64,000 nucleotides of DNA from assembly GCF_000003195.3 (NCBI RefSeq), contig NC_012871.2, positions 45,699,845 through 45,763,844 of the forward strand, read 5' to 3'. The notes under the pieces are model-generated. The model saw only the letters and a list, made by a program, of their open reading frames with translations, searched no databases and was not told where the DNA came from. The stretch comes from Sorghum bicolor (lineage: Eukaryota > Streptophyta > Magnoliopsida > Poales > Poaceae). The number at the start of each line of letters is the position of its first letter. The first letter of the stretch is position 1. Shown here in pieces: positions 42,255 through 54,668 of the stretch. A program made the position numbers and the translations under genes.

Positions 42255-45200
42255 ATCATAGTTTGTCTATGTGCCAAGAGTTAGGCAGGCTTGTGCCATC
42301 CGGATAAGCCAGTCTGTAGGAAGTGGGACGCATGACTTCTGCGACCATGAAGGGTCCTTCCCAGGGAGTCGATAGTTTGTGCATCCCTTCGTGGCTTGTC
42401 TTCCACTTTAGTACCAGATCGCTGACCACAAAAGAACGCTCCTTGATGTTCCTGTTGTAATACCGTCGTAAGACTTCAAGGTACTTTGCTGTTCGGACGC
42501 AGGAGTCTAACCATTTTTCCTCTATGCAATTGATTTCAAGTTCCCTGGTATGGTTTGCTTAAAACTGATCGAAATGCTCAACTCTTGGAGATCCGAACTT
42601 TATGTCGGTGGGGAGGACCGCCTCAGCCCCGTATATCATGAAGTAATGGGATACACCAGTGTTCCAACTAGGCTGTGATTGGAGGTCGTAGACCACTACT
42701 GGTAGTTCTTTCTTCCATCTTCCCACTGCTTTGTCGTTTTCTTTGTACAACCTGTTTTTTAAAGTGTCTATGATCATGCCGTTAGCTCGCTCGACTGGTC
42801 CGTTGGCTCTAGGATGAGCTACCGATACGTACTTTATAGCTATGCCTCTGTCATCGCAGAAGTCCCAGAATGTAGTGCTAGTGAACTGAGTACCCAAATG
42901 GATGATTATGCTGTTAGGAACCCTGAAATGATGTATGATCTGATTGAGGAATTCTATAGCCTTTTTTGAAGTTGCTTTTACCAACGACATGTACTCAATC
43001 CACTTAGAGAACTTGTCGACCAGTACAAACACAAACTTGAAATTACTAGGAGTAGGCTTAAATGGCCCGACCATGTCTAGGCATGAGCAAGCGAACGGCC
43101 ATGATGACGGTATTGTCTAGATTTCATAGGCCGGGATGTGAGTCCTCTTTGCAAAGAATTGGCAGCCCTCACAATGTCGAACCAGCTTCTCGGCGTCGAC
43201 CACTGCGGACGGCCAATAAAAACCTGCTCGGAAGGCCTTTCCAACTAGCGTCCGAGAGGCCACATGATTACCACAGGATCCAGCATGTATGTCTTCTAAG
43301 AGTTTGATGGTATCGTCCTGGGGAATGCATTTCAGCAAAATTTCTGTATTGGCATTATTGCACATAAGCCGACCATCAACTAGTATGTAACTTCTAGATC
43401 GCCGGATAAGGCATTCTTTCGGTCTTGTCCTGGAGGCCGGTACCATCTGTGAGATATTTAATGAAGGGCACGCGCCAATCAGCGCTGCTAGTTGTCGGCG
43501 TGGCATTCTAGACGTTATGGACAAGTAGTGCCTCACTGTTTTCCTTCTCGACTAGGTCGCACTCGACGCTCGGCTTGACAAGGTCCTGGATGAAAATGCC
43601 TTGTGGGATCTGAGCCTGGGATGATCTGATCTTTGACAGCGCATCTGCTGCTTGATTCTTGTCCTGGACCACGTGTATGTACTCGATTCCATAAAAATTC
43701 GCTTCCCATTTGTGAATCTCCTTGCAATACAAATCCATTTTCTCGTGAGTTGTGTCCCACTCCTTATTAAGCTGATTGATGACCAGTGTGGAGTCACCGT
43801 GGACGTAGAGGCGCTTGACTCCTAACTCCAGCCGTATGTCGTGTAAGCATGCTACATACTCGGCCACGTTGTTCAACGTAGGAAAAAGGATCCTAAGGAC
43901 GTAATGAAGTTTGTCCTTGTTGGGTGAGACGAAAAGGATTCCTGCTCCAGCGCCGTTGATATTTAACGCCCCGTCAAAAAACATTTGCTAGTGCTTAGTG
44001 ATATCCAGGTCTGGAGGCGCGTTGAGATCAGTCCATTCTATGATGAAATCTGCCACGGCTTGTGATTTGACAGTCGTACGACTCTGGAAATCCATCAAGA
44101 AAGGACACAGCTCCATAGCCCGCTTCACAATTCTTCCATTGGCATCCTTATTGCGTAGGATGTCCCCCAACGGGAAGCTTGTAGTTACCATGACGTGGTG
44201 GCCATCAAAATAATGTTTTAATTTCCTGGAGGTGATTATGATAGCGTAAATCAACTTATGTATCTGGGGATACCTGGTCTTGGATTCGTTTAAGACTTCG
44301 CTTATGAAGTACAATGGTCATTGGACCTTGTAGATGTGGCCTGGTTCTTCTCGTTCTACTATGAGCACCTTGAGACGACTCGATCGGTTGCCGCAATGTA
44401 GAGGAGTTGGTCCTCGTTGGGTTGAGGTGCGGTAAGGACTAGGGGAGATGTGAGGAAAGCCTTGAGCTGTGTGAATGCAACATCGGCTTCTTCTGTCTAG
44501 GCGAATTTTTTGGATGCTTTGAGTAGCTTGAAGAAGCGGAGCCCTTTCTCTCGTAGTTGAGATATGAACCAGCTAAGAGCTGCCATGCATCCTGTGAGTT
44601 TTTGCACATCCTTGACGTTTTTCGGGGGTCGCATGTCAAGAACTGCCCTGACCTTAGAGGGATTTGGGCTTATGCCATCGTGACTGACGACGTTGCCGAG
44701 CAGTATGCTGGAGGAGACCCCAAAGATGCATTTTTTGGGGTTAAGCTTCCATTTATACTTGTTTAGCGCTTTGAAGGTTCGGTCGAGGTTGTCGATCAGA
44801 GTGCTGGTGTCTCTAGTTTTCATGACAACGTCATCGACATAGGCTTCGACCAGGTCATCACGTATTTCGTCGTGGAGACATTGCTGAATGGCACGTTGAT
44901 ACGTGGCTCTGACGTTTTTTACTCTAAAGGACATGGTCGTGTAGTCATATGCCCCAAATGGAGTGATGAAGGAGGTTTTAATCTGATCGTCTTCCTTTAA
45001 AGAGATCTGGTGATAACCAGAGTAGCAGTCGAGAAAAGAGAGTAATTCGCATCCGGCCGTTGAATCGACCACCTCGTCTATGCGAGGGAGATCAAAGGGA
45101 TCCTTAGGATAGTGTTTATTAAGATCGGTGTAATCAATGCACATTCTCCTTTCATTATTCTTTTTTCTTACAAGAACCGAATTGGCTAGCCAATCGGGAT

Positions 45201-46063
45201 GATACACTTCTTTAATAAACCCGGCTGCTAAGAGATGTGTAACTTCCGTCCTAATAGCCTCCTTTTTGTCACGAGCGAACCATTGTAGTTTCTGCTTGAT
45301 TGGTCTTGCAGTCTTCGAGACATTTAAGGAGTGCTCGATCAGGTTCCGGGGGACACCGGGCATGTTTGAGGGTTTCCATGCAAAAACGCTTACATTGTCC
45401 CTTAGGAACCTCACGAGCGCGCCTTCCTATTTAGGATCTAGGTTGGCTCCGATAAGAGTCGTCTTCTCGGGATTGCCATCGACCAGTCACACTTCCTTGT
45501 GTTCCCTGGACTTGATGTTCTTCCTTGGGGTCTGCTGTTTAGGTACTTTGAGCTGGTCGGACGGGGCTTATGCTGCTTGGGACACAGTTTCTGCCATCCG
45601 AATTTGCAGGTCGATGGCTTCAGTGACCTTGAAGCTTTCCTCCTCACAAGTGTATGTTGTGTAGACGTTGCCCCTAATGGTGTGGAACTGCCATAAACTT
45701 GGTGAGTGAAGGATGGCCCAAAATGGCGTGGTATGTTCCGTCGAAGTCGGCGACCACGAAGTTCACAAACTTTGTGCGAAAGTGGTCTGGGGTTCCAAAC
45801 TGCACGGGCAACGTTATCTGGCCGAGAGGGATTGAACTTTGACCCGGTAGGACACCCCAGAATTGAGCTTCATATGGTTTCAGCTGCACCTGGGTTAGCT
45901 TAAGGGCAGGCAGGCTATTACGGAACAGCATGTTGGTGGAGCTGCCGCCGTCTACAAGCACACGTTCGAATCTGATGCTATTAATGCATGGGTCCAAGAT
46001 CAGTGGAAAACATCCTGGCTCATGGATGGCGGCCCATTTATCCTGTCTGCTAAAGGATATCAT
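42255..46063 (-). pseudogene. T2 pol: protease, reverse transcriptase, two RNase H domains, integrase
   Basis: Protease frame 46063-45674 with active site RVLVDGGSSTNMLF. Reverse transcriptase frame 45414-44497 with VRKKNNERRMCIDYTDLNK, FLDCYSGYHQI and AYVDDVVMKT, stopped near its end. RNase H remnant about 44490-43988. Archaeal-type RNase H 43984-43508 (MFFDGALNINGAGAGILF...STLVINQL). Integrase 43536 to about 42255 with zinc motif (DIHAGSCGNHVASRT...CEGCQFFAKR) and core (LVDKFSKWIEYM, HLGTQFTSTTF, NGPVERANG). Asp is replaced by His in the second catalytic motif (IHLGTQF against the usual TDxGTQF), a probable catalytic loss. Several TAG/TAA codons also break the frames. Confidence 0.8.
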
Positions 46064-47724
46064 TGGTGAGACCAGGGGGGAAACTTTGGCTCAGCGACCA
46101 GGCCGTCAGAGCTGTCCATGTTCTGGCAAGATCTCTTGAGGAGTTTCCTCTCCCTCTTGGATTCAATTGAGACTTTGCCTCCAAAGATGGAGTGGACGAC
46201 GTCAGTTGGGTTGATGTATTGGTGGCGAGGGTCTCTGTCCTAGTCTTCATCCTCATCCTCTTGGTTGCGCCTGTCGCGCTTCCTCACTGTTTTAGCAGCG
46301 TCACCTTGGATGGCCTGCTATGTATAGATACTTTTGAGGACACGACATTCCTCCATTGTGTGGTTGGACTTGGGATGAAGTTGGCATGGCCCCTTCAAAG
46401 TTTTATTGTAGTCCTCCAGATAATCGCGTCGACCAGTGAACCGCTTAACTGTGTTGACTTCTTTGTAGTTGTCACAAGGTCATTTACCCCTGAAATCATC
46501 ATGGTGGTCGCGGCGCCTGTCCCACCCTTCTCGGTGATCACGGTTGTTGGTGTGCCAAAGGCTGCGGTTGTCGAAACGTCCGTGGTTGTCTCAGGTGTCG
46601 TCCCATTGAGGAGGCTATTCGTTTTGTTGGGTTCCTCTGATGTCTTCTCTCATGAGGTTTTCTGCGTCGTTGGCATCGGCGTAATTTTTGGCCGTGGCGG
46701 GGAGCTCAGCAACTGTGCTTGGCATCTTGCGCAGTAGCTTATTCCGTAGGGCTTCGTGAAAATGAAGACCTTTGATGAAGGCAGAAATTCCTTTGTCGTG
46801 AGAAATCTTCAGGATCTTGAGATGCATATCTGAGAAACGTCACATGTAGTTGCTCAGTGGCTTGTTCTTGTGGTCCCGTATCCTCTTGGGATCATATTTG
46901 TTTCCTAGCTGCTCGTAGGTGGCGATGAAATTGTTGATGAACACTTGCCGTAGTTCTTCCCATGAATCAAACAAATTTTCAAGCAAGCCGAGGAGCCACT
47001 GGTGACCTGCCTGATCGAGCATGACTGGGAAATAATTTGCCATTACGTGTTTGTCCCCTGTTGCTAACCAGACCGCGATCTCGTAGAGAGTGGTCCAATT
47101 TTTGGGGTTCTCTTTGCCGTCATACTTTTTGAGCTTCTCAAGTTTGAAATTGCGTGGCTAGACGACCTGCAAGAGATGTGAGGAGAATTGCTTTAAGCCA
47201 GGGGGGCCATGTGCAGCGTCGTACTCGATACGACGCACGTTTTCGTGTGCTGCTCTATCATTGATGTGCCTGTTGATGCGTTCGCGGGCATCTTTATGGG
47301 AGAGGTTGTGTCGGAGATCACGGTTTCTTTCCTGATCTACCTCCTGGTCATGACCGTGCCTTGGTTCACAGTGGCGGCCAGTGTCTTGACCACGGCCATC
47401 GCGATGAGCCGCCTTGCCACGGTCGTCATTGGGTGAGCGACTGTGGTGATGTGCGTTGGGTCGTGGTGAAGCCCGACTTTGGTGGGTCTGGTTGGAAGTG
47501 ACCTCTGTGTAGGAGATGGCTTGTGTCCTTCTGAGAAGATCTGCCGTCTGCCCCATGGCCGTGATCAGGTGTGCCCATATACTGGTCCGGACACCCTAGC
47601 ATTCTGGTGTGTCTGGGAGTCGATCGAGATTTGCCATAGCGATGGCCACGTTAGCGCTCGGGGTTTTCAACACTTGCTGGTCTCCCACCATGTCGAAGGC
47701 ATCATCGAGGTTGTTCGGGACCAG
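46064..47724 (-). pseudogene. T2 Gag, main part (multiple lesions)
   Basis: The frames 47556-47158, 47043-46840 and 46827-46615 give Gag in pieces. Recognisable are FGTSLDDAFDMVGDQQVLKT-like text just right of 47700, then an Arg/His/Asp-rich disordered region. The plant retrotransposon Gag core follows (DQAGHQWLLGLLENLFDSW, FINNFIATYEQLG, HDKGISAFIKGL). The 46256-46050 segment is the linker to protease. The frame runs into the solo LTR at 47724. Confidence 0.65.
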
Positions 47725-48942
47725 TGTTGGGTATTTTAAACGCAAACAGAAAAATCCGCAAGCGCACAGATACCGATGTAGCTTTCACCTGGGAGTATTC
47801 CAGAGTATCGATTTTCCACAGGGAACGTGAGTGTACTAATTAAGATTCAAGATCGCCCAAGGATAACTATATAATTATTTTTGGTGGGAAGAGAGGAAGT
47901 TTCCTGAGAGTTCAATAGTTGATCTAAGAATCAAGAATTACTTCAAAGATTATTTATTTCGGGACATCAGAACACTAACCACAGAAAGAGATGAGAAGGG
48001 GGCTAGGAAGCTCTGAATACGGTCCTACAAACACCGATCCGAACGAGGTGGAATACGTCGACCATTAGGGTTGTCACTACCCTAGGGCTACCACAACAAT
48101 CCGCAGGATTGGGTGCAATTCTAGGTAATTACAAGACTAAACACCACGTCTAATCTATTAATTACTACTCTAGCGTTATAAAGACTAGAACACTTGATGC
48201 AAGCGGGAATCCAATAAATAACTTGAATGTAAATAAAAGTAATTAAAGAACTCAGGAATTATGAATTGAAGAACTTAGAGAACGATGAAGAACGGACCAG
48301 TTGCTGCAAAAGTATAATGTTGAGGAAGATCCGACAGAACCGGCTCCTCCTCTGCTCTCCTCTTCTCTCTCCCTATTTTCTAGATTACAACTAGAACTAA
48401 CTAGAACTAGAACTAGAGGTAATAGAACTAGAACTAGATGAACTAGAGGGATCCTCTCTACTTGGATGAATAATTGAAACCCTAGCTTTGATTCTGTAGA
48501 AGAGGTATGCTCTCCAGGGGCCAGGGGGCCTAGCTTATATAGTCTTTTCAGATGAATCTAGGCCGTCGGATCAAACCGACATTGATTGAACGGTTATCCT
48601 TGATCCTTTAGGTCGGTGGAGCGTGATTCACGAGACGGGTCCAAATTGGACACTATAGGAGGGCGGGTGCCCTGGGCCAGGCCCCATTCGGCCTCCGCTT
48701 CGTTCTCGTGGCTTCTGGAGTCTTCAAGATGATAGGAAATTGCGTGGTACGTTAATATCTTTATGTAAACCCGACGTGTGGGACTTTCCTCTGTATTTCC
48801 TGATAACCCCCTGCAGAAATAGACAAACACCAAAACTCGTGGAATTCTGTCAGATAAAACCCTAAGTCTAGGTGTTGGTTGCATATATGTCCTTTTCCAT
48901 GATTAGTTGATGGTTAAATGTGAGCATTAAGGACCGTCAACA
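47725..48942 (-). repeat. Solo LTR of the L family, inverted, in T2 gag
   Basis: 1218 bp, TGTTGAC...ACCCAACA on the minus strand, with a perfect 5-bp TSD ACCAG (47720-47724 and 48943-48947). A TATA box CTATATAAGC lies at 48543-48534 on the minus strand and a (CTAGAA)n-type run at about 48388-48436. No internal sequence is present, so it arose by LTR-LTR recombination. It is in inverted orientation to LTR L. Confidence 0.92.
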
Positions 48943-48947
48943 ACCAG

Positions 48948-49249
48948 CTATCGTTGTTGTTCTTCTGCCCATCGCTGGGCGCGATCGGCGTTACGCTGCT
49001 CGCGCTACTATCTTTGGTCATCGGTTTCTCCATCGAGGACTAGTTCATCATTGCTGACATTGAAGACCAGATCTCCTCGGTGAGGGGAAAAACCGGGGGG
49101 TATGGGGGAAGATCCAAGTCATAGTCTTTGTCCTCGAGGTATAGGACCTCGGTGGAGACGGAGCCCGTGCTTGAATTCGTGCTGGTGGTATTGTCCTCCG
49201 GTAGAGTATGCATAGAGACCATATTGACGAAGTGACGTGCTAGTCGCAT
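48948..49249 (-). pseudogene. T2 Gag N-terminus
   Basis: Minus ORF 49249-49040 starts MRLARHFVNMVSMH and has an acidic Tyr/Pro-rich stretch (YDLDLPPYPPVFPLTEE). It stops, and further text with Arg-rich content leads to the solo LTR. Its upstream neighbour at 49250 belongs to element D, so T2's own leader and LTR are missing. Confidence 0.5.
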
Positions 49250-49456
49250 GGGTTGCCCTGGTGATAGATCTATGGCCGATTATGAAGGAGAGGTTTCAAG
49301 ATTTGAAGATCGATACCCTGATAAGGAGAACACTGTCAAAGAGAAGTTATCGGGTAGAAGAAGTGAAAGTGATTCTAGACACTCTCTCCTCAAGTCACCA
49401 TCACCTACAGGGCAGGTATGGAAACTGAAGCTAACTTCAGAATTAAATTATGCATA
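49250..49456 (+). pseudogene. Gag/protease-region remnant of element D
   Basis: An open stretch of charged residues (MADYEGEVSRFEDRYPD, SGRRSESDSRHSLL) ends at TAG 49454-49456. Its position before the AT-rich spacer matches the gag-protease end of A, but the sequence is not the same domain. Recognition is weak. Confidence 0.35.
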
Positions 49457-51838
49457 GGACAAAGCACCTGTGGCGCCATCCGATGCGCCCCTCAATCATT
49501 GAGCGAACAAGAAGATCCTGTTCGCAGGACTTAAAATCATGAACGCCATGCCAAGAGTTAACTCGGTATTTATCGACATTTTCCTTTAACATATTTACTT
49601 TTATTAGTTGCATTAGTAGTTGCATCTTTATTATTTCTACATTAGAAAAGAAAATAAATATGTTTTGCATTGCATTTAGAAAAATTACTAATCCCCATGT
49701 ATTTAATATGTGATACAACAGCTCACATACTTATCTACTGTGGAGGCACAAAAATAATTTTTAGCATATTTATTTTCCTGTCTGCATACTATAAATATGA
49801 AAAGCATAAAAATATATTGATCATATTAAAATATAAATGGGTATAATAAAGTTCCAGACTCCCAAAGCTTAGAGGTTTATTACTAACGCTTAATCAGTTC
49901 CACAAGCTTTGTTGTCAATTTGAGCTTCACAGGCTTTAAAGGACCAATAAAAACTAGCACGTAGAAGGACATCTTGTCCCCTGTCGGAATACTGTTCCAG
50001 CAGGCAAGTGCTGTTTCTGACAGCAAGTACCCACAATGCTCCAAGAGGATCAGTACGTCTTCACTGCCCGTCAGCAATCTTAGCAGACTATGTCAACATC
50101 CAGCTTGAGGGAGAGCAACCCCCGTATACCGAGCTAAGTATCCCTTTCTCACTTATCAAATTATACCTAGTGCATTATCATAGGATAAAAAGACAAATAA
50201 CTTTAGAAACTCAATAAATATTTTATCTTTCATAATTAGTTTTGCTAGTAAAGGAGAGCTCTTAATGAATCTGTTAAAATGAACCTCTAGAATAAACTCT
50301 TATATGGAGGTGATGAATAGTTGCTCTGTCGTAATTCCTTGCAAGTACCTAGTTTTCAACATTGTACTCTCCTGAGTTTTAGATACAACTGTTTAGACTT
50401 AAGATTTTGCTCTAAGCCTAGAACTTGTGGGTAGCAAATGCTTGATCTAAGTCTAGGTAGTTGACGGATATGATATGGGAAGGTTTTGAGCTGCTATTAG
50501 TCTTGCTCCTAGAGATGCTAGAGTTCCAGGGAATTTTATTTTGAAAATCTTAAATTGCTACATGATGAGTTCCATATGTCGAGAGTTAAAATTCCTACCA
50601 CAGCAAAATACTCATGCTTACTAGATTAGGAAAACCTCCCATTTATATTTCAACCTATAAGTATTGAGGGTAATTAAGTTGTGTAGATCCTAAGGAACTG
50701 TCATGCAGTTAAAGTCAATATTATGTGCTCTCCATCCAATGATCTTAGCTACTTCTGTCCTTAGAAGTATGCAACCACTTACACCTACCATATTCACTAT
50801 GTGCTACTTCTGTTCCTCGAAGTATCACCCATATATACGCACTACACTATGTGTTGTTTCTATCCTGGAGACACGCACCTATGCTACTCGTACCCTGGGA
50901 GTATGCATTCCTCTATTCATTCACCCATACATATTTCACATCCACTTAGAAAATGTTCTACTCCTACACTAGGAGAAGACACCCAAAAATATTCGTTATG
51001 TATTATTCAACTTATCTAATAAAGCTCTAGTTATTTCAGTTGATATTCCCTATTGTTATCAGTACATTAAAAGGGTTGGCTGATCTAAAAAAGAGAAAAG
51101 AAAAGAAAGAGAACAAAAGTCCCAAAAGAAAAGAAAGACAGCCAAGTCCTTATTTTTAGAATAGGGAAATAAGTTATCCCCAAGGAGCAAAAGCGGAATT
51201 AGATATTAACCATCAGTTATCACCCCTCATTGTTACCCTCACTATTATCATTACTCACTTCATTCATTGTACTAACATGCACATATGGCTTGATTGTGTA
51301 ATTAGTTTTTCTAGATCCACAGTTTAACTATGCAATACATGCAAGTAGGTTTGAATTGTCTTTTCCACCTATGAGCTCCACATAAGCCAATTAGAAATAG
51401 GGTGGGAGAGAGAAGGCAACTATGCCTTAGTCCTACAAATACTAGCTATTCTGAGAGAAGGCATATTCACTTGCCTTGGAGAGGATCCAAAATACAACTT
51501 ATGAGAGATTGGAAATAGTCATACAAGGAATCTCTGAGTTTTATTTGAAAATATTGCAAAAACTCTGGAATAATAGTTGATCAAAAGAGTGAATAGCATA
51601 GTGCTTGACTTAACTATTCTATCTTTCAACTGCTCAAGACCTAGGTGATAGCTATAAGCTCCATGGTAAAAGGTAATATGAGTGAGTCTTGAGTTAGAAT
51701 TGTTCACTCTAATCCAAAGGAGAGTCCTTGTTTGAACGCATGTGTACTTGTGAGGTGTGAAAGTATTGTAGCAACTCCTGATCCATCACTGAGTCTATCT
51801 TTGCTCAGGGACGAGCAAAAGGTAAGCTCGGGGGAGTT
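49457..51838 (+). other. Non-coding body of element D
   Basis: No supported ORF. It contains the A-like phrase TGTGGAGGCACAAAAATA (49739), five short hairpins (50749-50975), an A/G-rich tract (about 51090-51130) and the GGGACGAGCAAAAGG phrase (about 51809) before the PPT AAGCTCGGGGGAG. Confidence 0.6.
50749..50975 (+). repeat. Five short hairpins in element D
   Basis: Arms: TACTTCT/AGAAGTA (50750-50769), TACTTC/GAAGTA (50805-50824), TGTTTC/GAGACA with one G-T pair (50855-50873), TACTC/GAGTA (50885-50903) and CTCCT/AGGAG (50961-50975). The loops share a CCT-type core. Arm sequences change but pairing is kept. Element E has one at 55636-55654. Confidence 0.55.
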
Positions 51839-53458
51839 TATTGATGGTAGATAAGTACTCTTTTTAACCTTCAACATAGCATGAGAAAGGACTAAAACTA
51901 GAATACGATCTACCTATAGGGGTTATCACTAATAGAATTCCACAAGTTTTGGTGATTGTCTATCTCTGCAAGGGGTTATCAGAATAAGAACAAAAGGAGG
52001 TCCACATGTCAGATTTACATATAGAGAATACGTGAAACATCAACTCAAAAATACTCTAGAAGACTCGAGGAGGCAACCCTGCAAAGTGGGCCCCCTAGCA
52101 GCTAGCCAGGGCCGGGCGCCCACATGTCAGGGGTGGCCGCCTAGCCAGGTGGACCAATTTGGTTCCACCTCGCGGATCCTACTGCCACCGCCTTTGAGGA
52201 GTAATCTTGAGCATACATTTAAGTCTGTTTGATCCGAGGGCTATGGTGCTTCCTAGGGGGCTATAAATACAACCCTGACCCCTAGACAGGAGTTCATTAT
52301 TCTCTAAGAAGATTGAGAGAAGAAGAATTAGACAGAGAGGGGTCCCTCGATTGGATGTGTCTCTATAGGGTTCTTATCCACCATCTCAATTAGATCTCTA
52401 TAGTTCTATAGCATAGCTATATAGGAATAGATCTAGAAGGAGTCAAGTTAAGCTTGGAGTCCAGATCTATCTTCGTTCTTGGAAAACTCTTATTCTTCTT
52501 TGTGATATTCATATTAGTTCTTGCTACTATGAATATGACTTTAGTCTATTTGATTATATCAGAGTTGACTTTATTCTATTTGCTTATGTTCTCAATTATA
52601 TTATTATTGGTTTACTATGATTATATGCTTAGCATAGTTAGATTAGAATTATGTTTATGCATAGGATCGTACGCTTACTCATTAGACCAATGGATAAGTG
52701 GTAGATATTGTGTACGCAAGGTGTCTAGACCGTATTTATCTGTAATTACCCTTTACAGTATGGAGCCCGAGTTAGATCGTAGGAGTGACAGTCCTGTTGA
52801 GTCATTTGTATTTCTCCTCCCAATTATAAGGCTTGTAGAGCACCATTATTATAGGGAAGTGATTGCTATATTCATGATCTTTCTTCCTAATATCACTATG
52901 CATAGATATAACCTTTTCTTATGATGATGCTAGGTGTACTTGCACTAATCAATGTATGCTTTGATAGTATAGTTAGAATACATAGGATTTATTCTTGTCG
53001 ATCGTCCTAGTCCATGCTAGTGCTATAGACTTAGAGTAATCTAATTGAGATGATTATCATATTTATCATATGGCTATGTGCTCTTATTTATCTATATATA
53101 TTTATCTTATGTGACACTTACCCTGCATGAGGGATAGATAAAGACATGGTTAAGATCTCCATGATTACATGCAGTGCTCATTGCTCATTATCCATTGCAA
53201 GTCCCTTTCTAGTGGTAAAAATATAAATAACGATACTTGGATTACTCCCGGTTAAATGCTACATCAGTATTATCTGTGCGATTGTGGACCCTTTATTTAT
53301 TTATTCATTCCTAGAAAAGCATATAGATTTAATACCTGCACTTCTACATTACGCTAGGGATGACAACCTGGCTTAAGTGATGTAAAGTAATTTTGACGAT
53401 GTTGCTAGGGATAGGTTTAGGAGTCTATTTATATTAATTGCGTTAGGAAGTGTCAACA
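51839..53458 (+). repeat. 3' LTR of element D
   Basis: About 1620 bp. The start is mutated (TATTGATGG where A has TGTTGACGG); the end is GTCAACA. It shares the GAATTCCACAAG block with A. GGGCGCCC occurs at 52114-52121 and TATAAATA at 52262-52269. The frame at 52454-52924 is hydrophobic by composition and is not supported as a gene. Confidence 0.8.
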
Positions 53459-53459
53459 G

Positions 53460-53754
53460 GGGGTCGAGTGACCCCAACATGGTGCAACCTAGCACTGTCA
53501 CATCTGGTAGAGTGAGTGGAAACCAGTCAAAAAGTTTGAATTTTCAAATTCAAACACGAGGGGATTGGCCGATCCCAAATTTGTCACATCTGGCAGAGTG
53601 AGTGGAAACTAGGCAAAAAGGGGATTGGCCGATCCCAAATTTGGGGGCCTCGAGCTGATTGGTAACCTCCTCATCAAGCCTGATCCATCCCCCAATGCTC
53701 CAGCTCAAATTCGTATTCAACTAACTAGGAACTGTTGCCTAAATTCTATAAGTA
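53460..53754 (+). promoter_or_regulatory. Internal promoter of E: GGGG...CCCC palindromes and TATA box
   Basis: GGGGTCGAGTGACCCC (53460-53475), then two copies of GGGGATTGGCCGATCCC (53560-53576, 53620-53636). The latter lie in a tandem repeat that begins TGTCACATCTGG. TATAAGTA at 53747-53754 follows, ahead of the ORF. Similar palindromes precede the LTR TATA box of this element (56625-56640, 56868-56884). Confidence 0.5.
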
Positions 53755-54134
53755 CCTCCCCTCTCCTTCTTCCTCCTCTCATCTCATTCCTTCATGCCTC
53801 CAGCACCTCCACACCTTCCTTGAGCCCTCATCTCGCTAGAAGATCATCACTCATGACCCCAACTTGCAAGAACACCACCTTGCCTCGTCCCAACTCGCCA
53901 ATGCCGAGAAGGACACTTACCAAATGAGTTAGAATTAGCACTAGCCATCAACAAGGTGGATGCTGAACCATTGGCCATGGTTCCACCTCCTACCACGCAC
54001 TAGGGCCCTGGGTGGGGTCGCTCGGCCCTAAGAGGGGTTGCCCAACCACCTCCCGGCCATCCCAGTGCGCCACCACGGCTTCCCGATCACTCTCTCCATG
54101 CAGGGAGATCGGGAAGTCCCCTATTCATTCTACA

Positions 54135-54668
54135 ATGCCAGTTCGGGCCACCAAAGGCCAATTGGTGTTGAAGGCTCCAATGGACGCGAACAACTACACC
54201 ATCACTCCCTCATCCAACACAACAGAGAGCACCATGTACACCACGTCCTACACGCGCGAGCACGCCTCTGTTCTGGAAAACCACCAGATCATGAGCGGTG
54301 GCCTAGGGATGGGCAAGGTAGTCATCCCTCCACTGACCACGGAGGAGAAGGAGCTATGGGAGTCTCTTGGCTCCTCAGCAGCACCTCCCTACATCTGCAG
54401 GAGGATGGAGCCATCGCCAATCAGAGGCCCTCCCGGCCAATTTGAGGATGACCTGAAGGAGAAGATGGATGTAGAGCGACTGATGCAAGTTACCGCTATT
54501 CTTAGAGCTAAGAATAGGAAATTAGAAGAGACGGTGTCTGAGCTCAAGAGGGCAAATTTAGATATGATAGATAATTTTCACCATCTTTGCATCAGCACCA
54601 GTGCGAAGCTTAGGCGCCTTGCTAAGGCAATAGGGCATGAGGATCTCCTTGAGCCACCATCTCCTTAA
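54135..54668 (+). CDS. Coiled-coil protein of element E, unknown function
   Basis: 177 residues from ATG 54135 (MPVRATKGQLVLKAP). The N-terminal half is Thr/Ser-rich and probably disordered. Residues about 110-170 form a charged helix (EDDLKEKMDVERLMQ, LRAKNRKLEETVSELKRAN). It takes the position of the ATHILA ORF in element A but shows no ATHILA motif. The upstream frame reading from 54012 uses no ATG. No homologue recognised. The intact frame in a truncated element suggests a relatively recent loss of function or chance survival. Confidence 0.5.
   Translation: MPVRATKGQLVLKAPMDANNYTITPSSNTTESTMYTTSYTREHASVLENHQIMSGGLGMGKVVIPPLTTEEKELWESLGSSAAPPYICRRMEPSPIRGPPGQFEDDLKEKMDVERLMQVTAILRAKNRKLEETVSELKRANLDMIDNFHHLCISTSAKLRRLAKAIGHEDLLEPPSP

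Larger units (their letters stand above)
41069..49249 (-). mobile_element. Element T2: decayed Tat-lineage Ty3 retrotransposon
   Basis: Minus-strand order from the right: Gag N-terminus (49249-48948), solo LTR insertion, Gag (47724 to about 46064), protease, reverse transcriptase, RNase H, archaeal-type RNase H, integrase (to about 42255). An antisense gene fragment on the plus strand (41158-41930) follows. There are many frameshifts and stops. Neither LTR is in the window: the left part is cut off by L and B, and the right end meets element D at 49249/49250, where a deletion is likely. Confidence 0.8.
49250..53458 (+). mobile_element. Element D: Athila-related retrotransposon, 5'-truncated
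   Basis: Gag-like tail (49250-49456), spacer, a PPT-like remnant (CAGCTTGAGGGAG at about 50101), a long untranslated region with hairpins, then a PPT and 3' LTR (51839-53458). The layout parallels element A, but the ATHILA ORF is gone: little more than 200 bp separates the spacer from the post-ORF motif. D is inserted in element E. Confidence 0.75.

Noticed and set aside
49443..50077. Minus-strand ORFs in the D spacer
   Set aside because: Low-complexity AT-rich frames with no homology, opposite to the direction of the element.
52454..52924. 156-codon hydrophobic ORF in the D LTR
   Set aside because: It lies in U5-side LTR sequence rich in T. The hydrophobic residues follow from base composition, and the corresponding ORF in A (4854-5177) is different.
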